Shown: positions 1 to 10,700 of the stretch, in pieces
Numbering within the stretch: the first letter of the stretch is position 1
How the letters are laid out: every line of letters begins with the position of its first letter
Assembly (NCBI GenBank): GCA_964035015.1
Contig: CAXIUP010000180.1
Span: 1 to 64,000 of the forward strand
DNA from: Corallium rubrum
Taxonomy: Eukaryota; Cnidaria; Anthozoa; Scleralcyonacea; Coralliidae
Length of the DNA: 64,000 bases
Direction of reading: 5' to 3'
Translations under genes and position numbers: made by a program
Notes under the pieces: model-generated
Database searches by the model: none
What the model was told of the DNA's origin: nothing
What the model saw: the letters and a program-made list of their open reading frames with translations, nothing else

Positions 1-1682
1 GGACCCAGTGGAAATTTCTGAGGCTTTTAACAAACACTTTACTGAGGTTGGGCCAAATCTGGCTTCCAAACTCGGAGAGTCAACTAGAAGATATGATGAG
101 TATATTAATGCAGCAAGCAGTGTTTATAATTTGAATTCAATAAGCATCTCTGATGTATTATATCATCTAAAAAATTTATCCATCAACAAAGCTGCTGGGC
201 TTGACAAAATCCCCTGCCGTCTAGTTAAAGTAGCCGCACCAGTAATTGCAGAATCAATTTGTATAATTTTCAATAAGTCAATTGAAACCGGAATATTTCC
301 GTCCGACTGGAAAGCTGCCCGTGTAAACTCCAATTTACAAAAGTGATGAAAAAGACGATCTAAACAAATACAGGCCAATTTCTGTACTTTCACCAATTGC
401 AAAAGTATTTGAAAGGCTTATATACAATCAGTTACACGAGTATTTTTCTGCTAACAATTTATTGTCCAAATATCAATCCGGCTTCAGACAACTCCATTCG
501 ACGACTACTGCAATGTTAGATGCAACAACGGAATGGTTTGTAAACATGGATTAAGGGAAACTTAACTTGGTAGTATTCCTTAATTTATCTAAAGCATTCG
601 ATACAGTTGATCATAAAATTTTACTACATAAATTATCTTTATACGGTATATCTGGTAAATCATTGGAATTCTTTACGTCTTATTTAAATAACCGCAAACA
701 ACAATGTGTTGTGAATGGTCATATTTCAACCCCTAGATCAATCTCTTGCGGAGTTCCTCAGGGGTCTATACTGGGTCCGTTATTGTTCCTTATTTATATT
801 AATGATCTCCCATATTGTTTAGAACACTCCAATCCGCGAATGTATGCGGATGATACAAACACCACAATTGCAGGAAAATCATTAAGTGATATCATCCATT
901 CAACCAATAATGACATGAGAAATATTGGAAATTGGCTGATATCGAATAAATTAAGCTTAAATGTAACAAAAACCGAATATATGTTCATTGGATCTGATGA
1001 CAAGCTTAACAAAATTAAAGATATGCCTTATGTATATGTCAATAAGCAACCGGTTAGAAGGGTTAAATCCAGTAAGTCTCTTGGACTTTATGTTGATGAG
1101 AGACTTGCTTGGGTAGACCAGATAGATAACACTGCAAAGAAAGTTTCATCGGCAATAGGTGGCCTCAAGCAGGCAAGACAATTTATTAACCACTCGACTG
1201 CTATTACTATTTACAAATCTCTGATTCAACCTTTGTTTGATTACTGTGATATTGTTTGGGATAACTGTCCAATTGCACAAAAAACAAGGTTACAAAAGCT
1301 TCAAAATAGAGCTGCTCGAGTTATAACACAACAAGGTTATGACATCAGATCCCATGAAATACGTGAAGAGCTTGGTTGGGTAACTCTTGCCAATAGACGC
1401 TCAAAGAATAAAGCTATAATGATGTATAAGGTTTTGAATGATGCTGCACCCTCTTATCTTAGAGATTTATTTCAAACATATCCAAGTACATTCAACTACT
1501 CTCTAAGAAGTAGAGATACAAATATTTTACTGCCAAAACCCAAAACCGAATACCTCAAAAAGAGTTTCAAATTTTCTGGAGCAAAGCTATGGAATGAGTT
1601 ACCCAATGAAATAAAATTAGAAAATTCCCTAACTTCGTTCAAAAGAAAAGTGTCGTTACACAGTCTCATTCAATCTGATTAG
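1..1682 (+). pseudogene. CR1-like non-LTR retrotransposon ORF2, 3' part, decayed
   Basis: This is the reverse transcriptase and C-terminal part of a LINE ORF2; the reading frame is already open at base 2, so the element continues left of the window. Visible RT motifs include KYRPISVLSPIAK (about 380-420), SGFRQLHSTTTAML, SKAFDTVDH, SCGVPQGSILGP and MYADD (about 840-854). The C-terminal LQKLQNRAARVI motif typical of CR1/L2-type ORF2 follows near 1,290. The copy is dead by three changes: a one-base A gain near 325-327 shifts the frame, a TAA at 552-554 interrupts it, and the motif A catalytic Asp reads Asn (codon 582-584, FLNLSKAFD). Motif C is intact. It is related to, but clearly diverged from, the complete element at 54.2-59.2 kb, so it is another subfamily. 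The superfamily call is firm; the clade is inferred from motif style. Confidence 0.9.
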
Positions 1683-1800
1683 TTAAATTGTAAATAATAT
1701 ATTTTTATTGTTATTGTATATATTTATAAATAATACCTTGTTTCGGCTCACATGAAAAGCAATTTATTGTAAACTGATTGTGATTCCGAAGTTAAATAAA
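1683..1800 (+). other. 3' UTR and end of the left CR1-like element
   Basis: This is AT-rich non-coding sequence after the ORF2 stop, ending with AATAAA at 1,795-1,800, a possible polyadenylation signal. It runs directly into a CT tract and the minisatellite. No poly(A) tail and no clear target-site duplication are visible, so the exact 3' boundary is uncertain. Confidence 0.5.
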
Positions 1801-1806
1801 TTTTTC

Positions 1807-2148
<342 letters not shown>

Positions 2149-2622
2149 TTCGTTGAGTCCATGAGGATGAATGGTTCCAATTTTGAAAATGAGACGCTTT
2201 TCCTGTCGTTTGCGGCTATGATTACCACCGGAAATGGGTGAGATAGCACAAACTTTCGTGTCAGAAATATGATGGTTTACACTATTAAAATGTCGGGCAA
2301 CAGGCTTGTCAACATCATTGTTCCTCACAGAACGAAGATGTTCAGCAAACCTGTCAGATAAACGTCTGCCAGTTTCACCAGTGTAGAGCATGCGGCATTT
2401 ACTGCAAGAAATGCAGTAAATGAGGTTGGAAGAGGTGCGTGTGAAATTATGCCGAATAGTGAAATTAGATTTGGGTCCTGAAATTAATGTGGCCGGACGA
2501 ACATGTGTAGCATCGTGTGCGAGAACAAGAAATGTACCCACATGTGCCTGTAGATTTTCTCTAAGGGCACTGCGTACTAAACTGTCCCGAATGTTTTTAT
2601 TGCATCGAAAAGAGATAAAGGG
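2149..2622 (-). pseudogene. Penelope-like element, GIY-YIG endonuclease domain (left copy)
   Basis: Read on the - strand from 2,622, this is the C-terminal nuclease of a PLE polyprotein. The approach segment NKNIRDSLVRSAL is typical of PLEs, as is SNLIYCISCSKC followed by LYTGETGRRLSDRFAEHL. LYTGE is the GIY-YIG-type core with the conserved downstream Arg and His. It continues through PVARHFNSVNH and ends at HPHGLNE. In PLEs this nuclease nicks the target for reverse transcription. The frame is closed upstream by stops at 2,623-2,628, so it is cut off from any RT domain. Downstream the true terminus is lost and the frame runs into the octamer minisatellite. About 125 bp (2,149-2,273) are duplicated almost exactly at 3,923-4,052. 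Confidence 0.85.
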
Positions 2623-2660
2623 TTATCAGTGAAAATGGCAGATGTTTCAGTTTCTGTCTG

Positions 2661-2696
2661 TCCGTCCGTCCGTCCGTCCGTCCGTCCGTCCGTCCG
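2661..2696. repeat. (TCCG)9 microsatellite at a PLE deletion junction
   Basis: Nine perfect TCCG units lie between the PLE nuclease part (ends 2,622) and the PLE N-terminal ORF part (starts just to the right). A complete PLE would carry its reverse transcriptase domain here, of which I see no trace. The microsatellite therefore marks, or seeded, an internal deletion. Confidence 0.9.
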
Positions 2697-3122
2697 TCGA
2701 ATAAAGTTCGGAATTGAGCAAGCGAATTTTAGTGATAATATCAGTGATCAAAATAGGTGGACAGACCTGGGAAAGAAAAGTTTTACAATGCGAAATATTG
2801 TCATCAGTTTGCTGTATGTGGAGGGACATCGATTGAATGGTCATACGCATCAAACGACGAGAGTGATTCGAACAAGCCGCCAAGATAGAGTTCGAGAAAT
2901 GGCGGTCAATAGTCGGTAAATTATAATGTAGGAGGTTATTAAAGGAAGATTTAAAGCCATAGGGAATAACCCTGCGGTATAAAGAACGACTAATGAAAGC
3001 AATATGACAAGAGAAACGAGTCTTAGATAAAATACGATCAAATAAATGGAGAGATGGTTTACTAATCGACGGTGAGAAAGGAAACAAATGACTTACCATT
3101 TCATGACGGAGACTGTGTGAGA

Positions 3123-3171
3123 ACATCTTGAGGTTAGGCATATGGTCGCAGCAATAATCCAAATAGTGCAA
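3123..3171 (+). repeat. Solo satellite-like monomer inside the PLE ORF
   Basis: About 48 nt match the 53-bp array monomer: ACATCTTGAGGTTAGGCATA, then TGGTCGCAGC, then AATAATCCAAATAGTG. Relative to the array, the five bases GGTGA are missing between GCAGC and AATAATCC, plus a few substitutions. It lies about 880 bp from the start of the main array and is in the same orientation. It could be the ancestral source of the satellite or a stray copy. Confidence 0.85.
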
Positions 3172-3260
3172 TAAAAGTAGTGTGCTGCGTAGGCAGTGTT
3201 GAAACAACAATCGAAATATGGTATAGTAGGTTAATACTGCCGAAACAGAGAACATGAGTG

Positions 3261-3297
3261 GTCTAACGTTTCGAACGAAGGCCCTTCGTCAGAGAGA
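3261..3297 (-). ncRNA. Hammerhead-ribozyme-like motif (type I layout), degenerate
   Basis: On the - strand the core box CTGACGA (3,292-3,286) is followed after 13 nt by GAAAC (3,272-3,268) and then GTT. This fits a type I hammerhead with a two-base-pair stem III (AC/GT) and U at the cleavage position. A short stem I forms from TCT before CTGACGA and AGA after the cleavage site. Stem II between the boxes pairs poorly in the standard register, so activity is doubtful. Hammerheads are known in the terminal repeats of PLEs, and the position just before the PLE ORF supports the call. Confidence 0.45.
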
Positions 3298-3324
3298 AAC
3301 GTAAAGAGCAAAACAAACAACGAG

Positions 3325-3368
3325 CTTATATACGCGAGATAATCACGTCATAAAAAATTAGCCAATCA
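3325..3368 (-). promoter_or_regulatory. Promoter-like block of the PLE: CCAAT box, CRE-like site, TATA box
   Basis: Read on the - strand, three elements come in the usual order: TGATTGG (inverted CCAAT, 3,368-3,362), TGACGTGA (CRE-like, 3,350-3,343) and TATATAAG (3,332-3,325). A start site 25-30 bp after the TATA box would fall near 3,300, immediately before the hammerhead-like motif and about 45 bp before the PLE ATG. Each site alone is weak; the ordered cluster is the evidence. Confidence 0.45.
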
Positions 3369-3374
3369 GATAAA

Positions 3375-3695
3375 GGTAACCATAGTTAATAGAAAATATA
3401 CATGGTTTAGAAACCCGGCAAACTTCAAAGCGGTTAACAATCAAGCTACGATTCATGTTGAAAGGTACATGAAGGTGCCAAATCCTTTGTTTTAGGTTTA
3501 TTAATATTTAAACAGTACAGTTGAGTGATTGAATCCAAACGTTGCTATTGGATGATTGCTTCATTATACTGAAAACACAATATGTTCAGTAACCGTGAAA
3601 GTGCAACAATTTCCATAAACCTGAACAAAAACATAAAACAATGACTTTTGTGAGCTTCCAAACCATGTATATTTTCTATTAACTATGAGGTAACC
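3375..3695. repeat. Inverted repeat within the PLE terminal region
   Basis: The arms are 3,375-3,408 and 3,660-3,695, about 34 nt, nearly identical as reverse complements (GGTAACCATAGTTAATAGAA against its complement, with a two-base difference near one end). The spacer is about 250 bp of non-coding sequence in which I see no gene. AGCCAATCAGA is present in direct orientation outside each arm, so the pair may reflect a small inversion between two PLE terminal repeats. Confidence 0.7.
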
Positions 3696-4050
3696 AAGAC
3701 AAACTAATAATGAGATTAAAAAGAATAAGCCAATCAGAGCAAAGTAACAATAACAAATAAATAACGAGATGCGAAATACATTTGCTATTCTCATCATCGA
3801 TAAGTAAAAAAAGGAAAGTAAAAAATAGAGTAAAGAATGGAGAAGTAACGAGAAAACACTGTTTATGTCTGCCCTTGCTAATACAAAAACAACATCTTCA
3901 GAAGTGTTAAATAAAAGAAAACCGTTCGTTGAGTCCATGAGGATGAATGCCTCCAATTTTGAAAATGAGACGCTTTTCCTGCCGTTTGCGGCTATGATTA
4001 CCACCGGAAATGGGTGAGATAGCACAAACTTTCATGTCAGAAATAAGATG
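3564..4050 (-). pseudogene. Penelope-like element, 3' part (right copy): nuclease C-terminus and 3' region
   Basis: From 4,050 to 3,907 on the - strand this repeats the last part of the GIY-YIG nuclease (ISDMKVCAISPISGG ... HPHGLNERFSFI) and, unlike the left copy, keeps the stop codon at 3,907-3,909. About 340 bp of AT-rich 3' sequence follow, without recognisable coding content. The match to the left copy stops at 4,050, where the 53-bp satellite takes over in mid-domain. With the left copy it forms the head-to-tail order often seen for PLEs, in which a 5'-truncated copy precedes another copy and supplies its promoter. Confidence 0.75.
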
Positions 4051-5199
4051 CAGGGGCGAAATAATCCAAATAGTGGAACTTCTTGAGGTTAGGCATATCA
4101 GCGCAGCGGTGAAATAATCCAAATAGTGTAACTTCTTCAGGTTAGGCATATAGTCGCAGCAGTGACATAATCCAAATAGTGTAACTTCTTGAGGTTAGGC
4201 ATATGGTCACAGCGGTGAAATAATCCAAATATTGTAACTTCTTGAGGTTAGGCATATGGTCGTAGTGGTGACATAATCCAAATAGTGTAACTTCTTGAGG
4301 TTAGGCATATGGTCGCATTGGTGAAATAATCCAAATAGTGTAACTTCTTCAGGTTAGGCACATGGTCGCAGCGGTGAAATAATCCAAATAGTGTAACTTC
4401 TTGAGGTTAGGCATATGGTCGCAGTGGTGAAATAATCCAAATAGTGTAACTTCTTGAGGTTAGGCATATGGTCACAGCGGTGAAATAATCCAAATAGTGT
4501 AACTTCTTGAGGTTAGGCATATGGTCGCAGCGGTGAAATAATCCAAATAGTGTAACTTCTTGAGGTTAGGCATATGGTCGCAGTGGTGAAATAATCCAAA
4601 TAGTGTAACTTCTTGAGGTTAGGCATATGGTCGCATTGGTGAAATAATCCAAATAGTGTAACTTCTTCAGGTTAGGCACATGGTCGCAGCGGTGAAATAA
4701 TCCAAATAGTGTAACATCTTGAGGTTAGGCATATGGTCGCAGTGCTGAAATAATCCAAATAGTGTAACTTCTTGAGGTTGGGCATATGGTCGCAGTGGTG
4801 AAGTAATCCAAATAGTGTAACTTCTTGAGGTTAGCCATATGGTCGCAGCGGTGAAATAATCCAAATAGTGTAACTTCTTGAGGTTAGGCACATGGTCGCA
4901 GCGGTGAAATAATACAAATAGTGTAACTTCTTGACGTTAGGCATATGGTCGCATTGGTGAAATAATCCAAATAGTGTAACTTCTTGAGGTTGGGCATATG
5001 GTCGCAGTGGTGAAATAATCCAAATAGTGTAACTTGTTGAGGTTAGGCACATGGTCGCAGCGGTGAAATAATCCAAATAGTGTAACTTCTTGAGGTTAGG
5101 CATATGGTCGCAGTGGTGAAATAATCCAAATAGTGTAACTTCTTGAGGTTAGGCATATGGTCACAGCGGTGAAATAATGCAAATAGTGTAACTTCTTGA

Positions 5200-8100
5200 G
5201 GTTAGGCATATAGTCACAGCGGTGACATAATCCAAATAGTGTAACTTCTTGAGGTTAGGCATATGGTTGAAGGGGTGAAATAATCCAAATAGTGTAACTT
5301 CTTGAGGTTAGGAATATGGTCGCAGCGGTGAAATAATCCAAATAGTGTAACTTCTGGAGGTTAGGCATATGGGTGCAGTGGTGAAATAATCCAAATAGTG
5401 TAACTTCTTGAGGTTAGCCATATGGTCGCAGTGGTGAAATAATCCAAATAGTGTAACTTCTTGAGGTTAGGCACATGGTCGCAGTGGTGAACTAATCCAA
5501 ATAGTGTAACTTCTTGAGGTTAGGCATATGGTCGCAGTGCTGAAATAACCCAAATAGTGTAACTTCTTGAGGTTAGGCATATGGTCGCAGCGGTGAAATA
5601 ATCCAAATAGTGTAATTTCTTGAGGTTAGGCATATGGTCGCGGCGGTGAAATACTCCAAATAATGTAACTTCTTGAGGTTAGGCATATGGTCGCGGCAGT
5701 GAAATAATCCAAATAGTGTAATTTCTTGAGGTTAGGCATATGGTCACAGCGGTGAAATAATCCAAATAGTGTAACTTCTTGAGGTTAGGCATATGGTCGC
5801 AGTGGTGAAATACTCCAAATAATGTAACTTCTTGAGGTTAGGCATATGATCGCGGAAGTGAAATAATCCAAATAGTGTAACTTCTTGAGGTTAGGCATAT
5901 GGTCGCAGGGGGGAAATAATCCAAATAGTGTAACTTCTTGAGGTTAGGCATATGGTCACAGCGGTGAAATAATGCAAATAGTGTAACTTCTTGAGGTTAG
6001 GCATATAGTCGCAGCGGTGACATAATCCAAATTGTGTAACTTCTTGAGGTTAGGCATATGGTCACAGTGGTGAAATAATCCAAATAGTGTAACTTCTTGA
6101 GGTTAGGCATATGGTCGCAGCGGTGAAATAATCCAAATAGTGTAACTTCTTCAGGTTAGGCATATGGTCGCAGTGGTGAAATAATCCAAATAGTGTAACT
6201 TCTTGAAGTTAGGCACATGGTCGCAGCGGTGAAATAATCCAAATAGTGTAACTTCTTGAGGTTAGGCATATGATCGCAGTGCTGAAATAATCCAAATAGT
6301 GTAACTTCTTGAGGTTGGGCATATGGTCGCAGTGCTGAAATAATCCAAATAGTGTAACTTCCTGAGGTTAGGCATATGGTCGCAGTGGTGAAATAATCCA
6401 AATAGTGTAATTTCTGGAGGTTAGGCATATGGTCGCGGCGGTGAAATACTCAAAATAATGTAACTTCTTGAGGTTAGGCATATGGTCGCAGCAGTGAAAT
6501 AATCAAAATAGTGTAACTTCTTGAGGTTAGGCATATGGTCACAGCGGTGAAAGAATGCAAATAGTGTAACTTCTTGAGGTTAGGCATATAGTCACAGCGG
6601 TGACATAATCCAAATAGTGTAACTTCTTGAGGTTAGGCATATGGTTGAAGGGGTGAAATAATCCAAATAGTGTAACTTCTTGAGGTTAGGCATATGGTCG
6701 CAGCGGTGAAATAATCCAAATAGTGTAACTTCTTGAGGATAGGCACATGGTCGCAGCAGTGAAATAATCCAAATAGTGTAACTTCTTGAGGTTAGGCATA
6801 TGGTCGCAGTGCTGAAATAATCCAAATAGTGTAATTTCTTGAGGTTAGGCATATGGTCGCGGCGGTGAAATGCTCCAAATAATGTAACTTCTTGAGGTTA
6901 GGCATATGGTCGCGGCAGTGAAATAATCCAAATAGTGCAATTTCTTGAGGTTAGGCATATGGTCGCAGCAGTGAAATAATCCAAATAGTGTAACTTCTTG
7001 AGGTTAGGCATATGGTCGCAGTGGTGAAATAATCCAAATAGTGTAACTTCTTGAGGTTAGGCATATGGTCGCAGTGCTGAAATAATCCAAATAGTGTAAC
7101 TTCTTGAGGTTAGGCACATGGTCGCAGCAGTGAAATAATCCAAATAGTGTAACTTCTTGAGGTTAGGCATATGGTCGCAGTGGTGAAATAATCCAAATAG
7201 TGTAACTTCTTGAGGTTAGGCATATGGTCGCAGTGGTGAAATAATCCAAATAGTGTAACTTCTTGAGATTAGACATATGATCGCAGTGCTGAAATAATCC
7301 AAATAGTGTAACTTCTTGAGGTTGGGCATATGGTCGCAGTGGTGAAATAATCCAAATAGTGTAACTTCTTGAGGTTAGCCATATGGTCGCAGCAGTGAAA
7401 TAATCCAAATAGTGTAACTTCTTGAGGTTAGGCACAGATCGCAGTGCTGAATTAATCCAAATAGTGTAACTTCTTGAGGTTAGCCATGTGGTCGCAGCAG
7501 TGAAATAATCCAAATAGTGTAACTTCTTGAGGTTAGGCACAGATGGCAGTGCTGAATTAATCCAAATAGTGTAACTTCTTGAGGTTGGGCATATGGTCGC
7601 AGTGGTGAAATAATCCAAATAGTGTAACTTCTTGAGGTTAGCCATATGGTCGCAGCAGTGAAATAATCCAAATAGTGTAACTTCTTGAGGTTAGGCACAT
7701 GGTCGCAGCGGTGAAATAATCCAAATAGTGTAACTTCTTGAGGTTAGGCATATGGTCGCAGTGCTGAAATAATCCAAATAGTGTAACTTCTTGAGGTTAG
7801 GCATATGGTCGCAGCGGTGAAATAATCCAAATAGTGTAATTTCTTGAGGTTAGGCATATGGTCGCGGCGGTGAAATACTCCAAATAATGTAACTTCTTGA
7901 GGTTAGGCATATGGTCGCGGCAGTGAAATAATCCAAATAGTGTAATTTCTTGAGGTTAGGCATATGGTCGCAGCGGTGAAATAATCCAAATAGTGTAACT
8001 TCTTGAGGTTAGGCATATGGTCGCAGCGGTGAAATAATCCAAATAGTGTAACTTCTTGAGGTTAGGCATATGGTCACAGCGGTGAAATAATGCAAATAGT

Positions 8101-10700
8101 GTAACTTCTTGGGGTTAGGCATATAGTCGCAGCGGTGACATAATCCAAATAGTGTAACTTCTTGAGGTTAGGCATATGGTCACAGCGGTGAAATAATCCA
8201 AATAGTGTAACTTCTTGAGGTTAGGCATATAGTCACAGCGGTGACATAATCCAAATAGTGTAACTTCTTGAGGTTAGCCATATGGTCGCAGTGGTGAAAT
8301 AATCCAAATAGTGTAACTTCTTGAGGTTAGGAATATGGTCGCAGCGGTGAAATAATCCAAATAGTGTAACTTCTGGAGGTTAGGCATATGGGTGCAGTGG
8401 TGAAATAATCCAAATAGTGTAACTTCTTGAGGTTAGCCATATGGTCGCAGTGGTGAAATAATCCAAATAGTGTAACTTCTTGAGGTTAGGCACATGGTCG
8501 CAGTGGTGAACTAATCCAAATAGTGTAACTTCTTGAGGTTAGGCATATGGTCGCAGTGCTGAAATAACCCAAATAGTGTAACTTCTTGTGGTTAGGCATA
8601 TGGTCGCAGCGGTGAAATAATCCAAATAGTGTAATTTCTTGAGGTTAGGCATATGGTCGCGGCGGTGAAATACTCCAAATAATGTAACTTCTTGAGGTTA
8701 GGCATATGGTCGCGGCAGTGAAATAATCCAAATAGTGTAATTTCTTGAGGTTAGGCATATGGTCACAGCGGTGAAATAATCCAAATAGTGTAACTTCTTG
8801 AGGTTAGGCATATGGTCGCAGTGGTGAAATACTCCAAATAATGTAACTTCTTGAGGTTAGGCATATGATCGCGGGGGTGAAATAATCCAAATAGTGTAAC
8901 TTCTTGAGGTTAGGCATATGGTCGCAGGGGGGAAATAATCCAAATAGTGTAACTTCTTGAGGTTAGGCATATGGTCACAGCGGTGAAATAATGCAAATAG
9001 TGTAACTTCTTGAGGTTAGGCATATAGTCGCAGCGGTGACATAATCCAAATTGTGTAACTTCTTGAGGTTAGGCATATGGTCACAGTGGTGAAATAATCC
9101 AAATAGTGTAACTTCTTGAGGTTAGGCATATGGTCGCAGCGGTGAAATAATCCAAATAGTGTAACTTCTTCAGGTTAGGCATATGGTCGCAGTGGTGAAA
9201 TAATCCAAATAGTGTAACTTCTTGAAGGTTAGGCACATGGTCGCAGCGGTGAAATAATCCAAATAGTGTAACTTCTTGAGGTTAGGCATATGATCGCAGT
9301 GCTGAAATAATCGAAATAGTGTAACTTCTTGAGGTTGGGCATATGGTCGCAGTGGTGAAATAATCCAAATAGTGTAACTTCTTGAGGTTAGCCATATGGT
9401 CGCAGTGGTGAAATAATCCAAATAGTGTAACTTCTGGAGGTTAGGCATATGGTCGCGGCGGTGAAATACTCCAAAATAATGTAACTTCTTGAGGTTAGGC
9501 ATATGGTCGCAGCAGTGAAATAATCAAAATAGTGTAACTTCTTGAGGTTAGGCATATGGTCACAGCGGTGAAAGAATGCAAATAGTGTAACTTCTTGAGG
9601 TTAGGCATATAGTCACAGGGGTGACATAATCCAAATAGTGTAACTTCTTGAGGTTAGGCATATGGTTGAAGGGGTGAAATAATCCAAATAGTGTAACTTC
9701 TTGAGGTTAGGCATATGGTCGCAGCGGTGAAATAATCCAAATAGTGTAACTTCTTGAGGTTAGGCACATGGTCGCAGCAGTGAAATAATCCAAATAGTGT
9801 AACTTCTTGAGGTTAGGCATATGATCGCAGTGCTGAAATAATCCAAATAGTGTAACTTCTTGAGGTTGGGCATATGGTCGCAGTGGTGAAATAATCCAAA
9901 TAGTGTAACTTCTTGAGGTTAGCCATATGGTCGCAGCAGTGAAATAATCCAAATAGTGTAACTTCTTGAGGTTAGGCACATGATGGCAGTGCTGAATTAA
10001 TCCAAATAGTGTAACTTCTTGAGGTTGGGCATATGGTCGCAGTGGTGAAATAATCCAAATAGTGTAACTTCTTGAGGTTAGCCATATGGTCGCAGCAGTG
10101 AAATAATCCAAATAGTGTAACTTCTTGAGGTTAGGCACATCGTCGCAGCGGTGAAATAATCCAAATAGTGTAACTTCTTGAGGTTAGGCATATGGTCGCA
10201 GTGCTGAAATAATCCAAATAGTGTAACTTCTTGAGGTTAGGCATATGGTCGCAGCGGTGAAATAATCCAAATAGTGTAATTTCTTGAGGTTAGGCATACG
10301 GTCGCGGCGGTGAAATACTCCAAATAATGTAACTTCTTGAGGTTAGGCATATGGTCGCGGCAGTGAAATAATCCAAATAGTGTAATTTCTTGAGGTTAGG
10401 CATATGGTCGCAGCGGTGAAATAATCCAAATAGTGTAACTTCTTGAGGTTAGGCATATGGTCGCAGCGGTGAAATAATCCAAATAGTGTAACTTCTTGAG
10501 GTTAGGCATATGGTCACAGCGGTGAAATAATGCAAATAGTGTAACTTCTTGGGGTTAGGCATATAGTCGCAGCGGTGACATAATCCAAATAGTGTAACTT
10601 CTTGAGGTTAGGCATATTGTCGCAGCGGTGAAATAATCCAAATAGTGTAACTTCTTGAGGTTAGGCATATGGGCACAGTGGTGAAATAATCCAAATAGTG
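5200..10700 (+). repeat. Higher-order repeat with about 57-monomer offset
   Basis: Rare variants recur about 3.02 kb apart: GGTTGAAGGGG at 6,644 and 9,665 (3,021 bp, exactly 57 monomers), and TTCTGGAGGT at 5,352 and 8,371 (3,019 bp). Blocks between these markers keep the same order of variants, so a 57-monomer segment was duplicated. The outer limits are approximate. Confidence 0.7.

Larger units (their letters stand above)
2647..3255 (-). pseudogene. Penelope-like element, N-terminal ORF part (202 codons), RT lost
   Basis: An open frame starts with ATG at 3,255 and ends in the TCCG tract. Its middle part (FDRILSKTRFSCHIAFISR, then YRRVIPYGFKSSF and an Arg-rich segment HSRRLMRM) resembles the region that precedes the RT domain in PLE proteins, though I judge this from pattern only. 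No RT motifs follow. The start lies just downstream, in - strand sense, of a promoter-like block and a hammerhead-like motif, as expected for the 5' end of a PLE. Residues of about HYLDYCCDHMPNLK correspond to a single copy of the 53-bp satellite sitting inside the frame. It could instead be a chance frame through degraded PLE sequence. Confidence 0.5.

Noticed and set aside
2629-2919. + strand 96-codon ORF over the TCCG tract
   Set aside because: Opposite the PLE remains; its repeat part is the microsatellite and the rest has no recognisable domain.
3780-3900. Second hammerhead in the right PLE copy (CTGAAGATG and GATGATGAG on the - strand)
   Set aside because: No GAAA box at the right distance and no pairable stems.
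3564-4025. 153-codon - strand ORF with hydrophobic stretches as a membrane protein
   Set aside because: It overlaps the PLE nuclease end in another frame and the AT-rich 3' region; the hydrophobic residues come from T-rich codons.
7163-10138. Long - strand ORFs (110-160 aa) in the array as repeat proteins
   Set aside because: They follow the 53-nt period through all frames and open only where the consensus TAA is mutated; no independent coding evidence.
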